Positions 1 to 8,305 of a DNA stretch of 23,056 nt are shown in pieces. The notes under the pieces were generated by a model. That model was given only the letters and a program-made list of their open reading frames with translations. It was not told the origin of the DNA and searched no databases. Origin of the DNA: RYN-431 sp036388295 (lineage in GTDB: Bacteria > Planctomycetota > Phycisphaerae > Tepidisphaerales > Tepidisphaeraceae); the NCBI GenBank assembly GCA_036388295.1, contig DASVSC010000020.1, positions 1 to 23,056 on the forward strand. Reading direction: 5' to 3'. The stretch's first letter is position 1. Every line of letters starts with the position of its first letter. The position numbers and the translations under genes are program-made.

Positions 1-800
1 CGGAGCGCCTCCACTTCGAGCCGGGTGAGGTGCATCGCCTGGAAGTTGTAGTCGAGGAACGCCTCGGCCGCGACGGGCACGATCGGGCGGACCAGCGCGA
101 ACATGGCGGTCGCGAAGTCGCGGATCTCCTGCTGCGCGTGCGGGTCCATCCGCAGCGACAAAAAGTGCAGCAGGTTGTGCAGGTCGATCTTCCAGTACCA
201 CTCGGTGTACACGCTCACCGGCAGCGCGATCCGCGCGAGCTCGCGGCTCACGCCCTTCTCCATCAGCGACTCGTACTGCTCGTACTGCTTCTCCGATGCG
301 TCGAGGTAGTCGAGGAATTCCTGCGCGGTGGCGGCGTCGGCGGGCTCCTCGCCCCCCTGCCGGTTGCTCGCGCTCTGCTTGCGCACGTTTTCCGGGCTCG
401 GGCGGTAGAAGCGGTCGCGCACGATGCTGTAGCGTGCCGAGTATTCGTTGACGTTCGCCGTGCGGTGCCGAATCCATTGCCGGGCGATGAAGATCGGCAT
501 CACGTGGTGGAACTTGAACTCCACCATTTCGAACGGCGTGGTGTGGCGGTGCCGGGCGAGGTAACGGATCAGGCCGCGGTCTTCGTTCACCAGCTTCGTG
601 CCTTCGCCGTAGCTGACGCGGGCGGCCTGCACGATGGCGAAATCGGCCGTCTTGCCGACCGGGCAGAGCCGGGGCATCACGTCGACGAGAGCGACGAGGC
701 CGTGGTCGTGGATCTTCGATTCCCAGCGGGCGGCGCCATCCATCACGTCGTACGTGTCGGCGGCGAAAGGCGTTTTGGTAATGGCCGGCGGCGTGCTCAT
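1..800 (-). CDS. thyX: Flavin-dependent thymidylate synthase ThyX (3' end outside window)
   Basis: Makes dTMP from dUMP using methylene-tetrahydrofolate and FAD in the cytoplasm. Reading back from the ATG at 798-800 gives 266 residues with no stop before the left edge (last whole codon 3-5). The ThyX signature RHRTANVNEYSARY is at residues 111-124, and the later conserved stretch LRMDPHAQQEIR is at about 216-227. Bacterial ThyX proteins are usually about 215-300 residues, so little is missing. It starts 32 nt after the stop of the upstream membrane-protein gene on the same strand, so it is probably the last visible gene of the desulfurase-membrane protein-thyX transcript. No strong ribosome binding site precedes the ATG. 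No open frame with ThyA motifs was seen in the window. Identification rests on the family signature and is firm. Confidence 0.95.
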   Translation of the reverse strand, partial: MSTPPAITKTPFAADTYDVMDGAARWESKIHDHGLVALVDVMPRLCPVGKTADFAIVQAARVSYGEGTKLVNEDRGLIRYLARHRHTTPFEMVEFKFHHVMPIFIARQWIRHRTANVNEYSARYSIVRDRFYRPSPENVRKQSASNRQGGEEPADAATAQEFLDYLDASEKQYEQYESLMEKGVSRELARIALPVSVYTEWYWKIDLHNLLHFLSLRMDPHAQQEIRDFATAMFALVRPIVPVAAEAFLDYNFQAMHLTRLEVEAL

Positions 801-832
801 GTCCGTTTATCGGCCGCGTGGCCGTTCCTTCT

Positions 833-1822
833 TCAACCAGCGGTCGTGCCCGTGCGCGTCGCCACGGCGGCGTACGCGAGATAGATCAGAATCAGCCACG
901 CCCCCTCGGCCCGCCCGAACTTGAACCGCCCCGCGCCGATCGGCAGCAACAGCACCGACACGACCACCAGCAGCACCGAATCCACCCGCCACGTCACCAG
1001 CGGCACGACAATCGGCCCCAGCACGGGCTCGGCGACCACATAGACGTCGTTCAGCGACGGCTGCGTGGCCGCCCGCGGCAGGGTCGGCAGCGGCCCCGCC
1101 AGCAGGCGTGTCACCAGCGCCACCGCCACCACGGCCGGCAGGCCGACGCCGAGGCAGGCGATTGCCAAGCCGGCGGCCGTCTCCTGCGGCGTGTCCGGGC
1201 GGTGTTCACGGGCTTCGGCGCTGAGCAGGCCCAGCAGTGCCAAAAAGAGTGCGGGAACGGTCAGCAGGACGACGACTGGTGTAAACGCACCCGACGGGTT
1301 GCCTTGGCGGAACTGACGCGTGGCCAGGATCAGCAGCGTCAGGCCGATCCCGCAGATCAGCACCGCGGGCACGGCCAAAAGCACGGGCGACGCGGCCGGC
1401 ACCGTGCGGCGCTCGCCCGCGGCAGTCCAGAGCGTCAGCCCGCCGACGATTGTTAGGGCGGCCAATTCGTACCAGCCGAGGGTGCCGCGGAAGCCGCACA
1501 GGCAGACGGTCGCGACCAAAGGCAGCAGCGTGCGCAGCACGGGCGAGCCGTCGGCTTCGGTCACGGGTAAATCAATCGTCCCGACGCCCATGCCGAGCGT
1601 GAGCGCCAACACCGCCGCCGACACCACCAGGGCGATCGCGGTTCCCGGTGCGTGCGGCGCGTGATATAGCGCCAATGCGACGGCCGGCCCGCTCATCACC
1701 ACGCCCCGCCAAAGCCCCGGCCACGGCACCGCCACCCAGAGCAGGCGCGACCCGACGTACAGCACGACGGCGGCGGCCAACAGCAGGAGCAGGGAGAGCT
1801 GAATCGGGTCGGGCGCGGGCAT
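833..1822 (-). CDS. Multi-pass inner-membrane protein, possibly a degenerate Na+/Ca2+-exchanger relative
   Basis: The 329-residue product is almost entirely hydrophobic, with roughly nine or ten predicted membrane segments spread over its length and short polar loops, so it is an integral cytoplasmic-membrane protein. The C-terminal end, a hydrophobic helix, then GRFKFGRAEGAWLILIYLAY, resembles the last helix pair of CaCA-family exchangers, where a basic residue and an Arg-x-Glu-Gly precede the final helix. However, the two GTSLPE-like alpha repeats that bind the ion are not recognisable, so a transport function is not shown. The ATG at 1820-1822 follows the desulfurase stop by 15 nt, which points to co-transcription. 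Treat as a hypothetical membrane protein; the exchanger link is a weak inference. Confidence 0.75.
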   Translation of the reverse strand: MPAPDPIQLSLLLLLAAAVVLYVGSRLLWVAVPWPGLWRGVVMSGPAVALALYHAPHAPGTAIALVVSAAVLALTLGMGVGTIDLPVTEADGSPVLRTLLPLVATVCLCGFRGTLGWYELAALTIVGGLTLWTAAGERRTVPAASPVLLAVPAVLICGIGLTLLILATRQFRQGNPSGAFTPVVVLLTVPALFLALLGLLSAEAREHRPDTPQETAAGLAIACLGVGLPAVVAVALVTRLLAGPLPTLPRAATQPSLNDVYVVAEPVLGPIVVPLVTWRVDSVLLVVVSVLLLPIGAGRFKFGRAEGAWLILIYLAYAAVATRTGTTAG

Positions 1823-1837
1823 GAAGGGCCGGCGAGT

Positions 1838-2989
1838 CTACACGCTCACCGGCAGCACCGCACGCAGCCGGGCGATGGCCGCCGGCAGCACCTCCAAGCA
1901 GCGGTCCACGTCCTCGTCAGTGGTGAACCGGCTGAGCGAAAAACGGATCGCGCCGTGCGCGATCGGGTCGGGCACTTTCATCGCCCGCATCACGTGTGAC
2001 GGCTCCAAACTGCCGCTGCTGCAGGCCGCGCCGGCGCTGGCGCAGACGCCCTGCTCGCTGAGCAGCAGCAGGATGGCTTCGCTCTGCAACTGGGCGAAGC
2101 CGATGTTGGTGGTGTTCGGCGTGCGGTGCACCCGGCTGCCGTTCACGTGCGTGTCTTCGATCGTCTCCAGAATCGTCTTCTCCAGGCGGTCGCGCAGCGC
2201 CTTGATCCTGGGCAGGTCCTTCAGGTGCTGCTTCGCCAGCTCGGCCGCTTTGCCGCTGCCGACGATGCCGGGGACGTTTTCGGTCCCGCCGCGCCGGCCG
2301 CGCTCTTGCGGCCCGCCGAACAAGAGCGGCCGCACGCGCAGGCCCTTGCGCGCGTAGCCGATGCCGATGCCCTTTGGGCCGTGAAATTTGTGCGGTGCGA
2401 AGCTGGCGCAGTCGACGCCGGCCTGGCGGAAGCTGATCGGGATTTTGCCGACCGCCTGCGTGGCGTCGGTGTGGAACGGCACGCCGGCCCCGTGGCAGAT
2501 GGCGACGATCTGCTCGATCGGGAAGATCACGCCGGTTTCGTTGTTCGCCCACATCATGCTGACGACGGCCGTCTCGTCGTCCACTTCGGCGATCAATTGG
2601 CCGAGGTCGAGTTCGCCTTGGCGGTCGACGTTGATGGTGACGATCTGGTAGCCGTCGCGGGCCAGTTGCTTGGACAGTTCGCTGGTGGCGTTGTGTTCGA
2701 CGGTGCTGGTGATGATCTTGCGGCGCTGGCCGCGGGTGGCCAACAGGTTGCGCAGGTGCGTGTTGACGACTTCGGTGCCGCCGCCGCCGAACCAGATTTC
2801 GTTGGCGTCGACGTCGACCAGATCGGCCAGCTGCTGGCGGGCGGTATCGACGCCGAGGCGGGCACGCTGGCCGAAACGGTGAGCGCTGCTGGGGTTGGCC
2901 CAGACTTCGGTCAGGTACGTGTTCATCTCAGCCACCACGGCGGGGTCGGGCTGGGTGGTGGCGTTGTTGTCGAGGTACGTCAGGCGCAT
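1838..2989 (-). CDS. Cysteine desulfurase, group I (NifS/IscS family)
   Basis: PLP enzyme that takes sulfur from L-cysteine as a persulfide, releasing alanine, for Fe-S cluster assembly or other thiolation. The 383 residues match the family length. Visible motifs are the N-terminal YLDNNATT, the cofactor-stacking His in EHN at 99, HTDATQ at 173-178, the PLP lysine K201 in APHKFHGPKG, and the active-site loop ending in ACSSGSLEPSHV with catalytic C323. That long loop is typical of group I (NifS/IscS) rather than SufS. No scaffold gene (iscU/nifU), rpiR-type regulator or thiI lies next to it, so the exact partner is unknown and nifS or iscS cannot be chosen. It is first in a probable operon with the membrane protein and thyX. 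No Shine-Dalgarno site precedes the ATG; a TATAGT box lies 6 nt upstream. Confidence 0.95.
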   Translation of the reverse strand: MRLTYLDNNATTQPDPAVVAEMNTYLTEVWANPSSAHRFGQRARLGVDTARQQLADLVDVDANEIWFGGGGTEVVNTHLRNLLATRGQRRKIITSTVEHNATSELSKQLARDGYQIVTINVDRQGELDLGQLIAEVDDETAVVSMMWANNETGVIFPIEQIVAICHGAGVPFHTDATQAVGKIPISFRQAGVDCASFAPHKFHGPKGIGIGYARKGLRVRPLLFGGPQERGRRGGTENVPGIVGSGKAAELAKQHLKDLPRIKALRDRLEKTILETIEDTHVNGSRVHRTPNTTNIGFAQLQSEAILLLLSEQGVCASAGAACSSGSLEPSHVMRAMKVPDPIAHGAIRFSLSRFTTDEDVDRCLEVLPAAIARLRAVLPVSV

Positions 2990-2995
2990 CGCGTC

Positions 2996-3001
2996 ACTAT
3001 A
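2996..3001 (-). promoter_or_regulatory. Candidate -10 box for the cysteine desulfurase
   Basis: TATAGT on the minus strand, five of six matches to the sigma70 -10 consensus, lies only 6 nt before the desulfurase ATG. Initiation at the normal distance would fall at or next to the A of the ATG and give a leaderless mRNA, consistent with the missing ribosome binding site. No convincing -35 box stands 16-18 nt upstream. Confidence 0.4.
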
Positions 3002-3044
3002 CCAAAACTTTCTCCGCTCGAAATCCCCATAGGAGTTACGGCGA

Positions 3045-3074
3045 TTGCACAGCGGTGTTCGGGAAGGCTAAAGT
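3045..3074 (+). promoter_or_regulatory. Candidate promoter for the GNAT gene
   Basis: TTGCAC at 3045-3050 and TAAAGT at 3069-3074, spaced 18 nt, are partial matches to sigma70 boxes. The -10 end is 6 nt before the ATG at 3081, again predicting a leaderless or nearly leaderless transcript. No Shine-Dalgarno site is visible ahead of this ATG. The evidence is the spacing and the partial consensus only. Confidence 0.35.
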
Positions 3075-3080
3075 TCGGGT

Positions 3081-3656
3081 ATGACGATCCGCCCCGCCAC
3101 GCCCGCCGATCTGGCCGACATTCAGGAGATCGACGGCACGATCGAATCCAGCGGCTACGCCCATGTCGAAATGGCGGCCGGCGACGATGTCGCGGGGCAA
3201 AGTGGTGCGACCTGGACCCTCGGCTGGCGGCCGGCGCGGGAGAAGCTGATTCTATCCTCGCCCCTGTCGGACGAGACGCTGTTCATGCTCAAGCAGGTCG
3301 TCACCGGCGGCGACGAGGGCGTCGCCCTCATGGCCGAACACGACGGCATGGCGGTCGCCCTGCTGCTGGCCCAGGCGGACACCGTGCGGCAGGTGATGCA
3401 CATTCTGGACCTGCGCGTCGACTCCGACATCCGCCGACAGGGCATCGCGACCGTACTGCTGTTCCAGCTCATCGAGCGGGCCAAGGAGGCCGACCTGCGG
3501 GCCGCCTACATCACTACGCGCACCAACAACGCCCCGGTCGCCCGGCTGCTGGAAAAGCTCGGCTGGGAACTCAGCGGCATCGACACCAAACGCCACGACA
3601 ACCACGACCTCGTCAAAGAGTCGGCCACACTGATGTGGTACTACGTGATCAAGTAG
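3081..3656 (+). CDS. GNAT-family N-acetyltransferase
   Basis: Predicted to transfer an acetyl group from acetyl-CoA to an amine on a small molecule or protein. The 191 residues begin with the typical GNAT opening MTIRPATPADLADI. The acetyl-CoA binding motif A is near residues 113-127 (LDLRVDSDIRRQGIATVLL, pyrophosphate loop R-R-Q-G-I-A). A motif B-like segment with NNAPVARLLEKLGWE follows. The tail ending in LMWYYVIK recalls streptothricin-acetyltransferase-like members, but the substrate cannot be read from the sequence. It is divergent from the desulfurase across about 90 nt and convergent with the AsmA-like gene. It looks monocistronic. Confidence 0.85.
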   Translation: MTIRPATPADLADIQEIDGTIESSGYAHVEMAAGDDVAGQSGATWTLGWRPAREKLILSSPLSDETLFMLKQVVTGGDEGVALMAEHDGMAVALLLAQADTVRQVMHILDLRVDSDIRRQGIATVLLFQLIERAKEADLRAAYITTRTNNAPVARLLEKLGWELSGIDTKRHDNHDLVKESATLMWYYVIK

Positions 3657-3657
3657 C

Positions 3658-3712
3658 ACGCCGGCGTTCTGCCGTGTGATGGGATGAATCCCACCCTACG
3701 AAAAACCGGCGT
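3658..3712. terminator. Possible bidirectional terminator between convergent genes
   Basis: The 55-nt gap between the GNAT stop and the AsmA-like stop holds nested inverted repeats. An outer pair ACGCCGG (3658-3664) and CCGGCGT (3706-3712) encloses an inner palindrome TGGGATGAATCCCA (3680-3693). A run AAAAA at 3701-3705 would give a U tract for the minus-strand message. The stems are short and the loops imperfect, so the terminator role is inferred mainly from the convergent position. Confidence 0.35.
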
Positions 3713-6700
3713 CACTTCTTCTTTTTCCCGCTGAGCTTGTCGAGCAGTTCACCGACGCCGCCGCCTTTTTCGTCGCCCTCTTTCTTGTCGTTGCCCAGCA
3801 CTTTGTCGAGCACATCTTTTCCATACCCTTCGATCAGCAACTGGCCGACCGCCTGGGCGAGGATGCCCTTCATGTCCGAGACCTTTCCGTTCAGGGTGAC
3901 GGTCGCTCCGTTAGGGAACTTCTCCTGGGTGTCGCCGGGGAACAGGCCCTTGGAGAGGATCAGTTTGTAGTCCTTGAACGTGTTGCTGGCGAGGTTGATG
4001 CCGCCTTTGAACTGCATGGTTTCGTTCTTGCTGGCCGCCTCGCGGCGGTTGCGCCGCGTTTCGGCCGGGGCCGTTTCCCGCAGCAGTTCCAGCGTCATGT
4101 CCTGCTTGGCCATTCCTTTTTCGAGCGTCAGCGTCGCGTCCTTGATTTCGCCCGCCAGCCCGTTGCCGCCCAGCTTCAGCGTCTGCGCCAGCACGCCGGG
4201 CACCGGGCCGTCGAGTTTCAGGTTCTGCACGCTGTAAACGAAGGAGGCGGTGGCCTTCTTGTTCATCAGTTCCATCAGCGGCACGTTCTGGCATTCGAGG
4301 GCCGTGACGTCGAGCTGCCCGCTGGCTTCCTTCGCGTCTTGAAAGAATGCCGATGCCAGTGAACCGAGTTGCGAGGCCAGCACCGGGTTGACCTCGACCT
4401 TCTGCAGCAGCTTCTGCTTGCGTCCGATCGACAGCAGCAGGTTCGGGTTCCCGACGTCGAGCGTGATGCTGCCCAAATCCCCGCTGCCGTTGTTGACGGT
4501 AAACGGCTTGGCGAAGCGGGCGGCCCCGCGTTTACGCATGTCGCCGGTGATGAACTTGCCCCGGTCCACGATCGAAATCGGCAGCGTAAAGTCGCTGACG
4601 TCCAGGCCCATCGTCTGGATGCCCGCGACGCTGACGTTGCCGTACGCGATCACGCCTTGGATCGATTCGTTCCACGTCGGCTTGTCTGGGTACGCGCCGT
4701 TGGCGGTCAGGTCGAAGCGGATCGGGCCGGTGAGCTTCGTGTCCTTGAACTGTTCCTTCTGGGCCGGCGGCATCAGCGCGTACAACACCGGCCAGAGCTT
4801 CGGGCCGATGGCGTCGAACTTGACGACCACGTTCTTGAGCAGCCGTTGCGTGGAAAACTGTTCGACCGAGCCGTTCACACTAACGGTGGCCGCTTTGGAA
4901 GAGGCCATGTCAAGCGTGAGCGCGCGGATCGTGGCGATCTGCTGCTTGGCGTCGAGCGACAAATCGTTGACGACGTTCACTTGGCTTTCGCGGAAGGAGG
5001 CTTTGCCGTCGTCGCCATAGACGGCGAAGTCGGTGATCGCGCCGTCGCCCTTCAGGCCGATCGCCTGACCGTCGGGGGCGACGGTTTGCGTGAACTTGAA
5101 GCTGCCGCCGTACGGCATCGGCTTGTCGGCCTCCTGCAGCACCGCCAGCAGCGGCGTGGCGCGGTCGATCGAGCCGGTCAACACGACTTTGCCCCGCGCG
5201 GTCGGCGTGGTCGATAAACTGCTGACGACGATCGGCTCGGCCAGCGCGATTTGCGCGGCATCGAAATCGCCGGATAATTCGGTGACACGCAGGCCGTCGA
5301 TGGTTTTGTCGCCCTGAATGTCGGCGACCAGCTTGAACGTGACCGGCTTCTTCGGATCGAACGCGAACGCCCGGCCGGTGGTGTTCTTGACCACCAGGCG
5401 CGAGGCATTCAAATCGACCGTCACCTTGCCCGCCGCCATGCCGGCCGTGACCGTCGCCCCGCCGGCCGCCTGCACCGGCAAGACCACGCCGAGCGCCGCC
5501 AACACGGTTTGCGCTTTGGCGATGTCTTTGACGCCGATATCGAAGGCGGCATTCTCCACCAGCTTGTGCGCCGCGACGCCTTCGCTTGGCATCCGCACGC
5601 TGATGTCGCGGCCGATGACGCTGACGTAGTCGCCCCGTAATCGCAGGCCGGCGTCGACGTGGTCGAACGCGGGCGTGACGGCGGCGTTCATGTCCACCGT
5701 GTACGTCTCGTTCTGCACCGGCGTCTCGGCCAGCGTCAGGCCGCCGAGCGCGCCGTTGAAGGCGACGGTCGCGTTCTTGCCCGCCGCGCTCGCGAGCGCG
5801 AGCGTGCCTTCGAATCGCCCTGCCGTCACCTGCGGCGTCTGCTGCGACGCGAACAGCCGCGCCAGCCGGTTGGCCTGCACGGCGTCGACGTTGATTGTCA
5901 CCGAACCGCTGCCGCGCGGCAGGTTGTCCTGCAGATCGACGTGCAACGGCGCGTCGGCCTTTTCGATCGTGGCCAGTGCACTGCGCAGCGACAGCTTCGA
6001 CACATCGATTGCCGTAACGTCGCCCTTCTTCGCGCTGGTCGCGGCCAGGTTGAAACGCACGGTGTCGTTGAAGAGTTCCTGCCCGTCGCGCAGCACTTTC
6101 AGCTTCGGCAGCGACGCCTCCAGCCGGGTGAGCGTGAGGGCCTGAGTGTTGAGGTCAATGTCGCGCGCGTCGATGGCGGCGTTCATGGAGCCGCCGACGA
6201 TTTCGATCTTCTGCTCGCGCAGGGCGGGCACGAACGGCGCAATGAACTGCTGCAGCCGCTGGAAGCTCGGGATCACAGCCTTGGTCACCGCGAGCGAGCC
6301 GATCCGCTTGGCCGCGGGATCAACGGCAGACAAAGTGGCGGCCGCCTCGAGCAGCGGCTGCCGCTCGCTTTCGCCGGCCAGCAGCGTCGCCGTGGCCGTC
6401 TTTACCTGCTGAACGCTCGTGCCATCGGCGTCCATCAGGACATCGGCGGTCAGGCCCATTTTCGCCAACACCAGATCAATCGGCGGCTGGTCCTTCAGGC
6501 CGACTTTCAGGCCGTTAATGTTCGCGTTCAGGTCCGCGCGCAGCGTGTCGCTCGTGACGCTTTTGCTGGACAAGTCGAACGTCGCCAGGCCACTCATTTG
6601 CGTGTCGCCTAGGTCGATGAATTGCGCCGCCTGCTGCCGCGCCTTGGCCAGATCGGCTTGGCCGTTGCCCTGGATCGTGGCGATGGATTTGCCGCTGGCT

Positions 6701-8214
6701 TGGAACGTCGCGAACGCGCTGGTGAAAGACAGCGCCAAGTCACGCAGGCCGGCGGCCGGGTTGTCCAGCCGCGTGGCCGTGGCGTCGGACGTGAACGTGA
6801 TCGGTTCGACGGCGATGGGCTTGCCGTTCTGGCTGCCGTTGAGTTTCACGTCGGTTTTGACGTGCGATTGGATCGAATCGGGATTCAGCGTGAACGTGAT
6901 GCCGCTGACGAGCGCCCCCGAATCGATGGCCACGCCCGGCAGCAGGTGCACGGTATTCGGCAGCGCGGTCGCGAGCTTCTTCAGATCAGCGTTGAGCGAA
7001 ATGCCGAGCGCGCCGCGGTCGCCGGGCATCTGCTTGTCCGCCAGTTTCTGCAGGGCGGGCTCCGGCACATCGCCGGTCACGCGCAGGGCCGACTCCGGCG
7101 TGTTCAGACCGAGATCGATCTGCAGACGGGAGACGCCGTTCGCGACGACGCGGGAGACGTTGATTGGCACGTCGATGTCGCCGCGGTACACGTCTTTCAA
7201 CTGCGGGGCCGCCGCCTCGAAACCCGCGATCGCGATTTTTCCCTTGATGCTGCCGGCCTGGCCGGGCTTCAGTTCGCCGTTGATATCGCCGCTGGCGATG
7301 CCGCCGATGCGGACGTCCTTCTGCCCCGCGAGGGCCAGGAACGGCTTGGCCGCGGCGAGGTCGACGTCGCGCAGCGGCATGTCCAGCGTGGCGGCGAGTT
7401 GGGCGAGATTCAGCGTGTTGTTCTCGACCGCGTCGACCTTTGACTTCACGCCGATGCTGGCGGCCCGCGTGGCTTCGCCGGTGTCGTACAGGAACTTCAG
7501 ATCGGCATCGATTGGCTGATTGATGTTTACAATTTTGATCGTCCCGCCGCTGCCGGGCAGCAGGCGGACGGTGGCAACGGTTGCCTCGGCGGCGTCGACC
7601 AGGCGCACGTCGCCCTTCAGCTTCAGCGTGATGTCGCCATTGACGTCGGGCAGCCGCGTTTCCGTGGCCGGCTTTTGCTCGGTGCCCGGTTTGGATTCGG
7701 GCGCTCCCGATTCGGTCGCTTTCGGCTCGGCCGGCTTTTTCTCGTCCAGTCCGAGCACGCGCTGCAGATTGGTGTTGCCGTCCGGGTAGACGACGACGTG
7801 CGCGGCGGCATCGATTACGGTCCCGCTCAGGTCAAACTGCTGGCGGGCCGCCTTCAGCAGCGTCAGGTTTGTTTTGACTTCGTCGGCTTCGACCACGACC
7901 CGGCCGCGGTCGTCGTAAAGTTTGATGCCGTGCAGCCGGATCGGGCTGAACCAGCCGAGCGACCAGCCGGCCGCTTCCAACTTGCCGTGCGGCACGAACG
8001 CCTGCGCTTTCGACAAGACGAACGAACGAACCGGCGACAGGCCGGCAAGGGTCGGCAGCAGCGCGACGAGCGCGACGCCCAGCACCAACAACACCAGCAG
8101 CACGCGCAGCCACCGCCGCTTCTTCTTGCGCGGCCGTGGCGCGGCCGCCGACGGAACGGTCGTGTGCGGCGGGTTGTCGGACGTCGGCGGAATCGGCGGC
8201 GTGGGCTGGGTCAC
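3712..8214 (-). CDS. AsmA-like membrane-anchored envelope protein, 1500 residues
   Basis: Starts at GTG 8212-8214, preceded by AGGAG at 8 nt spacing. The N-terminus is a Pro-rich then very basic cytoplasmic tail (RPRKKKRRW, residues 27-35), one membrane helix at about 36-57, then a large extracytoplasmic region. That order, and the first folded stretch after it (amphipathic strand, GWFSPIRLHGIKLYDD, then a NLTLL segment), is typical of AsmA/TamB-like proteins that span the periplasm and act in lipid transport or outer-membrane assembly. Most of the remainder is alternating short beta strands with repeated L.L..L patterns. A Pro/Glu/Lys linker lies at about 160-190, and the C-terminus is lysine-rich (KLSGKKKK). 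The protein is longer than E. coli AsmA and similar in size to TamB-class or DUF748-type proteins. No TamA-like partner is nearby. Family placement is by architecture; the exact role is unknown. Confidence 0.75.
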   Translation of the reverse strand: MTQPTPPIPPTSDNPPHTTVPSAAAPRPRKKKRRWLRVLLVLLVLGVALVALLPTLAGLSPVRSFVLSKAQAFVPHGKLEAAGWSLGWFSPIRLHGIKLYDDRGRVVVEADEVKTNLTLLKAARQQFDLSGTVIDAAAHVVVYPDGNTNLQRVLGLDEKKPAEPKATESGAPESKPGTEQKPATETRLPDVNGDITLKLKGDVRLVDAAEATVATVRLLPGSGGTIKIVNINQPIDADLKFLYDTGEATRAASIGVKSKVDAVENNTLNLAQLAATLDMPLRDVDLAAAKPFLALAGQKDVRIGGIASGDINGELKPGQAGSIKGKIAIAGFEAAAPQLKDVYRGDIDVPINVSRVVANGVSRLQIDLGLNTPESALRVTGDVPEPALQKLADKQMPGDRGALGISLNADLKKLATALPNTVHLLPGVAIDSGALVSGITFTLNPDSIQSHVKTDVKLNGSQNGKPIAVEPITFTSDATATRLDNPAAGLRDLALSFTSAFATFQASGKSIATIQGNGQADLAKARQQAAQFIDLGDTQMSGLATFDLSSKSVTSDTLRADLNANINGLKVGLKDQPPIDLVLAKMGLTADVLMDADGTSVQQVKTATATLLAGESERQPLLEAAATLSAVDPAAKRIGSLAVTKAVIPSFQRLQQFIAPFVPALREQKIEIVGGSMNAAIDARDIDLNTQALTLTRLEASLPKLKVLRDGQELFNDTVRFNLAATSAKKGDVTAIDVSKLSLRSALATIEKADAPLHVDLQDNLPRGSGSVTINVDAVQANRLARLFASQQTPQVTAGRFEGTLALASAAGKNATVAFNGALGGLTLAETPVQNETYTVDMNAAVTPAFDHVDAGLRLRGDYVSVIGRDISVRMPSEGVAAHKLVENAAFDIGVKDIAKAQTVLAALGVVLPVQAAGGATVTAGMAAGKVTVDLNASRLVVKNTTGRAFAFDPKKPVTFKLVADIQGDKTIDGLRVTELSGDFDAAQIALAEPIVVSSLSTTPTARGKVVLTGSIDRATPLLAVLQEADKPMPYGGSFKFTQTVAPDGQAIGLKGDGAITDFAVYGDDGKASFRESQVNVVNDLSLDAKQQIATIRALTLDMASSKAATVSVNGSVEQFSTQRLLKNVVVKFDAIGPKLWPVLYALMPPAQKEQFKDTKLTGPIRFDLTANGAYPDKPTWNESIQGVIAYGNVSVAGIQTMGLDVSDFTLPISIVDRGKFITGDMRKRGAARFAKPFTVNNGSGDLGSITLDVGNPNLLLSIGRKQKLLQKVEVNPVLASQLGSLASAFFQDAKEASGQLDVTALECQNVPLMELMNKKATASFVYSVQNLKLDGPVPGVLAQTLKLGGNGLAGEIKDATLTLEKGMAKQDMTLELLRETAPAETRRNRREAASKNETMQFKGGINLASNTFKDYKLILSKGLFPGDTQEKFPNGATVTLNGKVSDMKGILAQAVGQLLIEGYGKDVLDKVLGNDKKEGDEKGGGVGELLDKLSGKKKK

Positions 8215-8243
8215 TGAAAAGCTCCTGCGTTATCGTCGGTTCG

Positions 8244-8249
8244 ATTGTA
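8244..8249 (-). promoter_or_regulatory. Weak candidate -10 box for the AsmA-like gene
   Basis: TACAAT on the minus strand (five of six consensus matches) stands 29 nt before the GTG start, which would leave a short leader that includes the AGGAG ribosome binding site. There is no good -35 box at the proper distance. Confidence 0.25.
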
Positions 8250-8305
8250 GTGCGGCGTAACTGCCTGGATAGTCGGACCCGCCAATCGCCGATAGGATAG
8301 GTGCC

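Noticed and set aside
208..1856. An identical 18-nt stretch at 208-225 and 1839-1856
   Set aside because: Both copies encode the peptide LPVSV on the minus strand (within ThyX and at the desulfurase C-terminus), so shared codon use explains most of the match; there is no other repeat structure.
2126..3679. A 517-residue plus-strand open frame over the desulfurase and GNAT genes
   Set aside because: It runs antisense to the desulfurase, then out of frame through the GNAT gene, and has no family motif.
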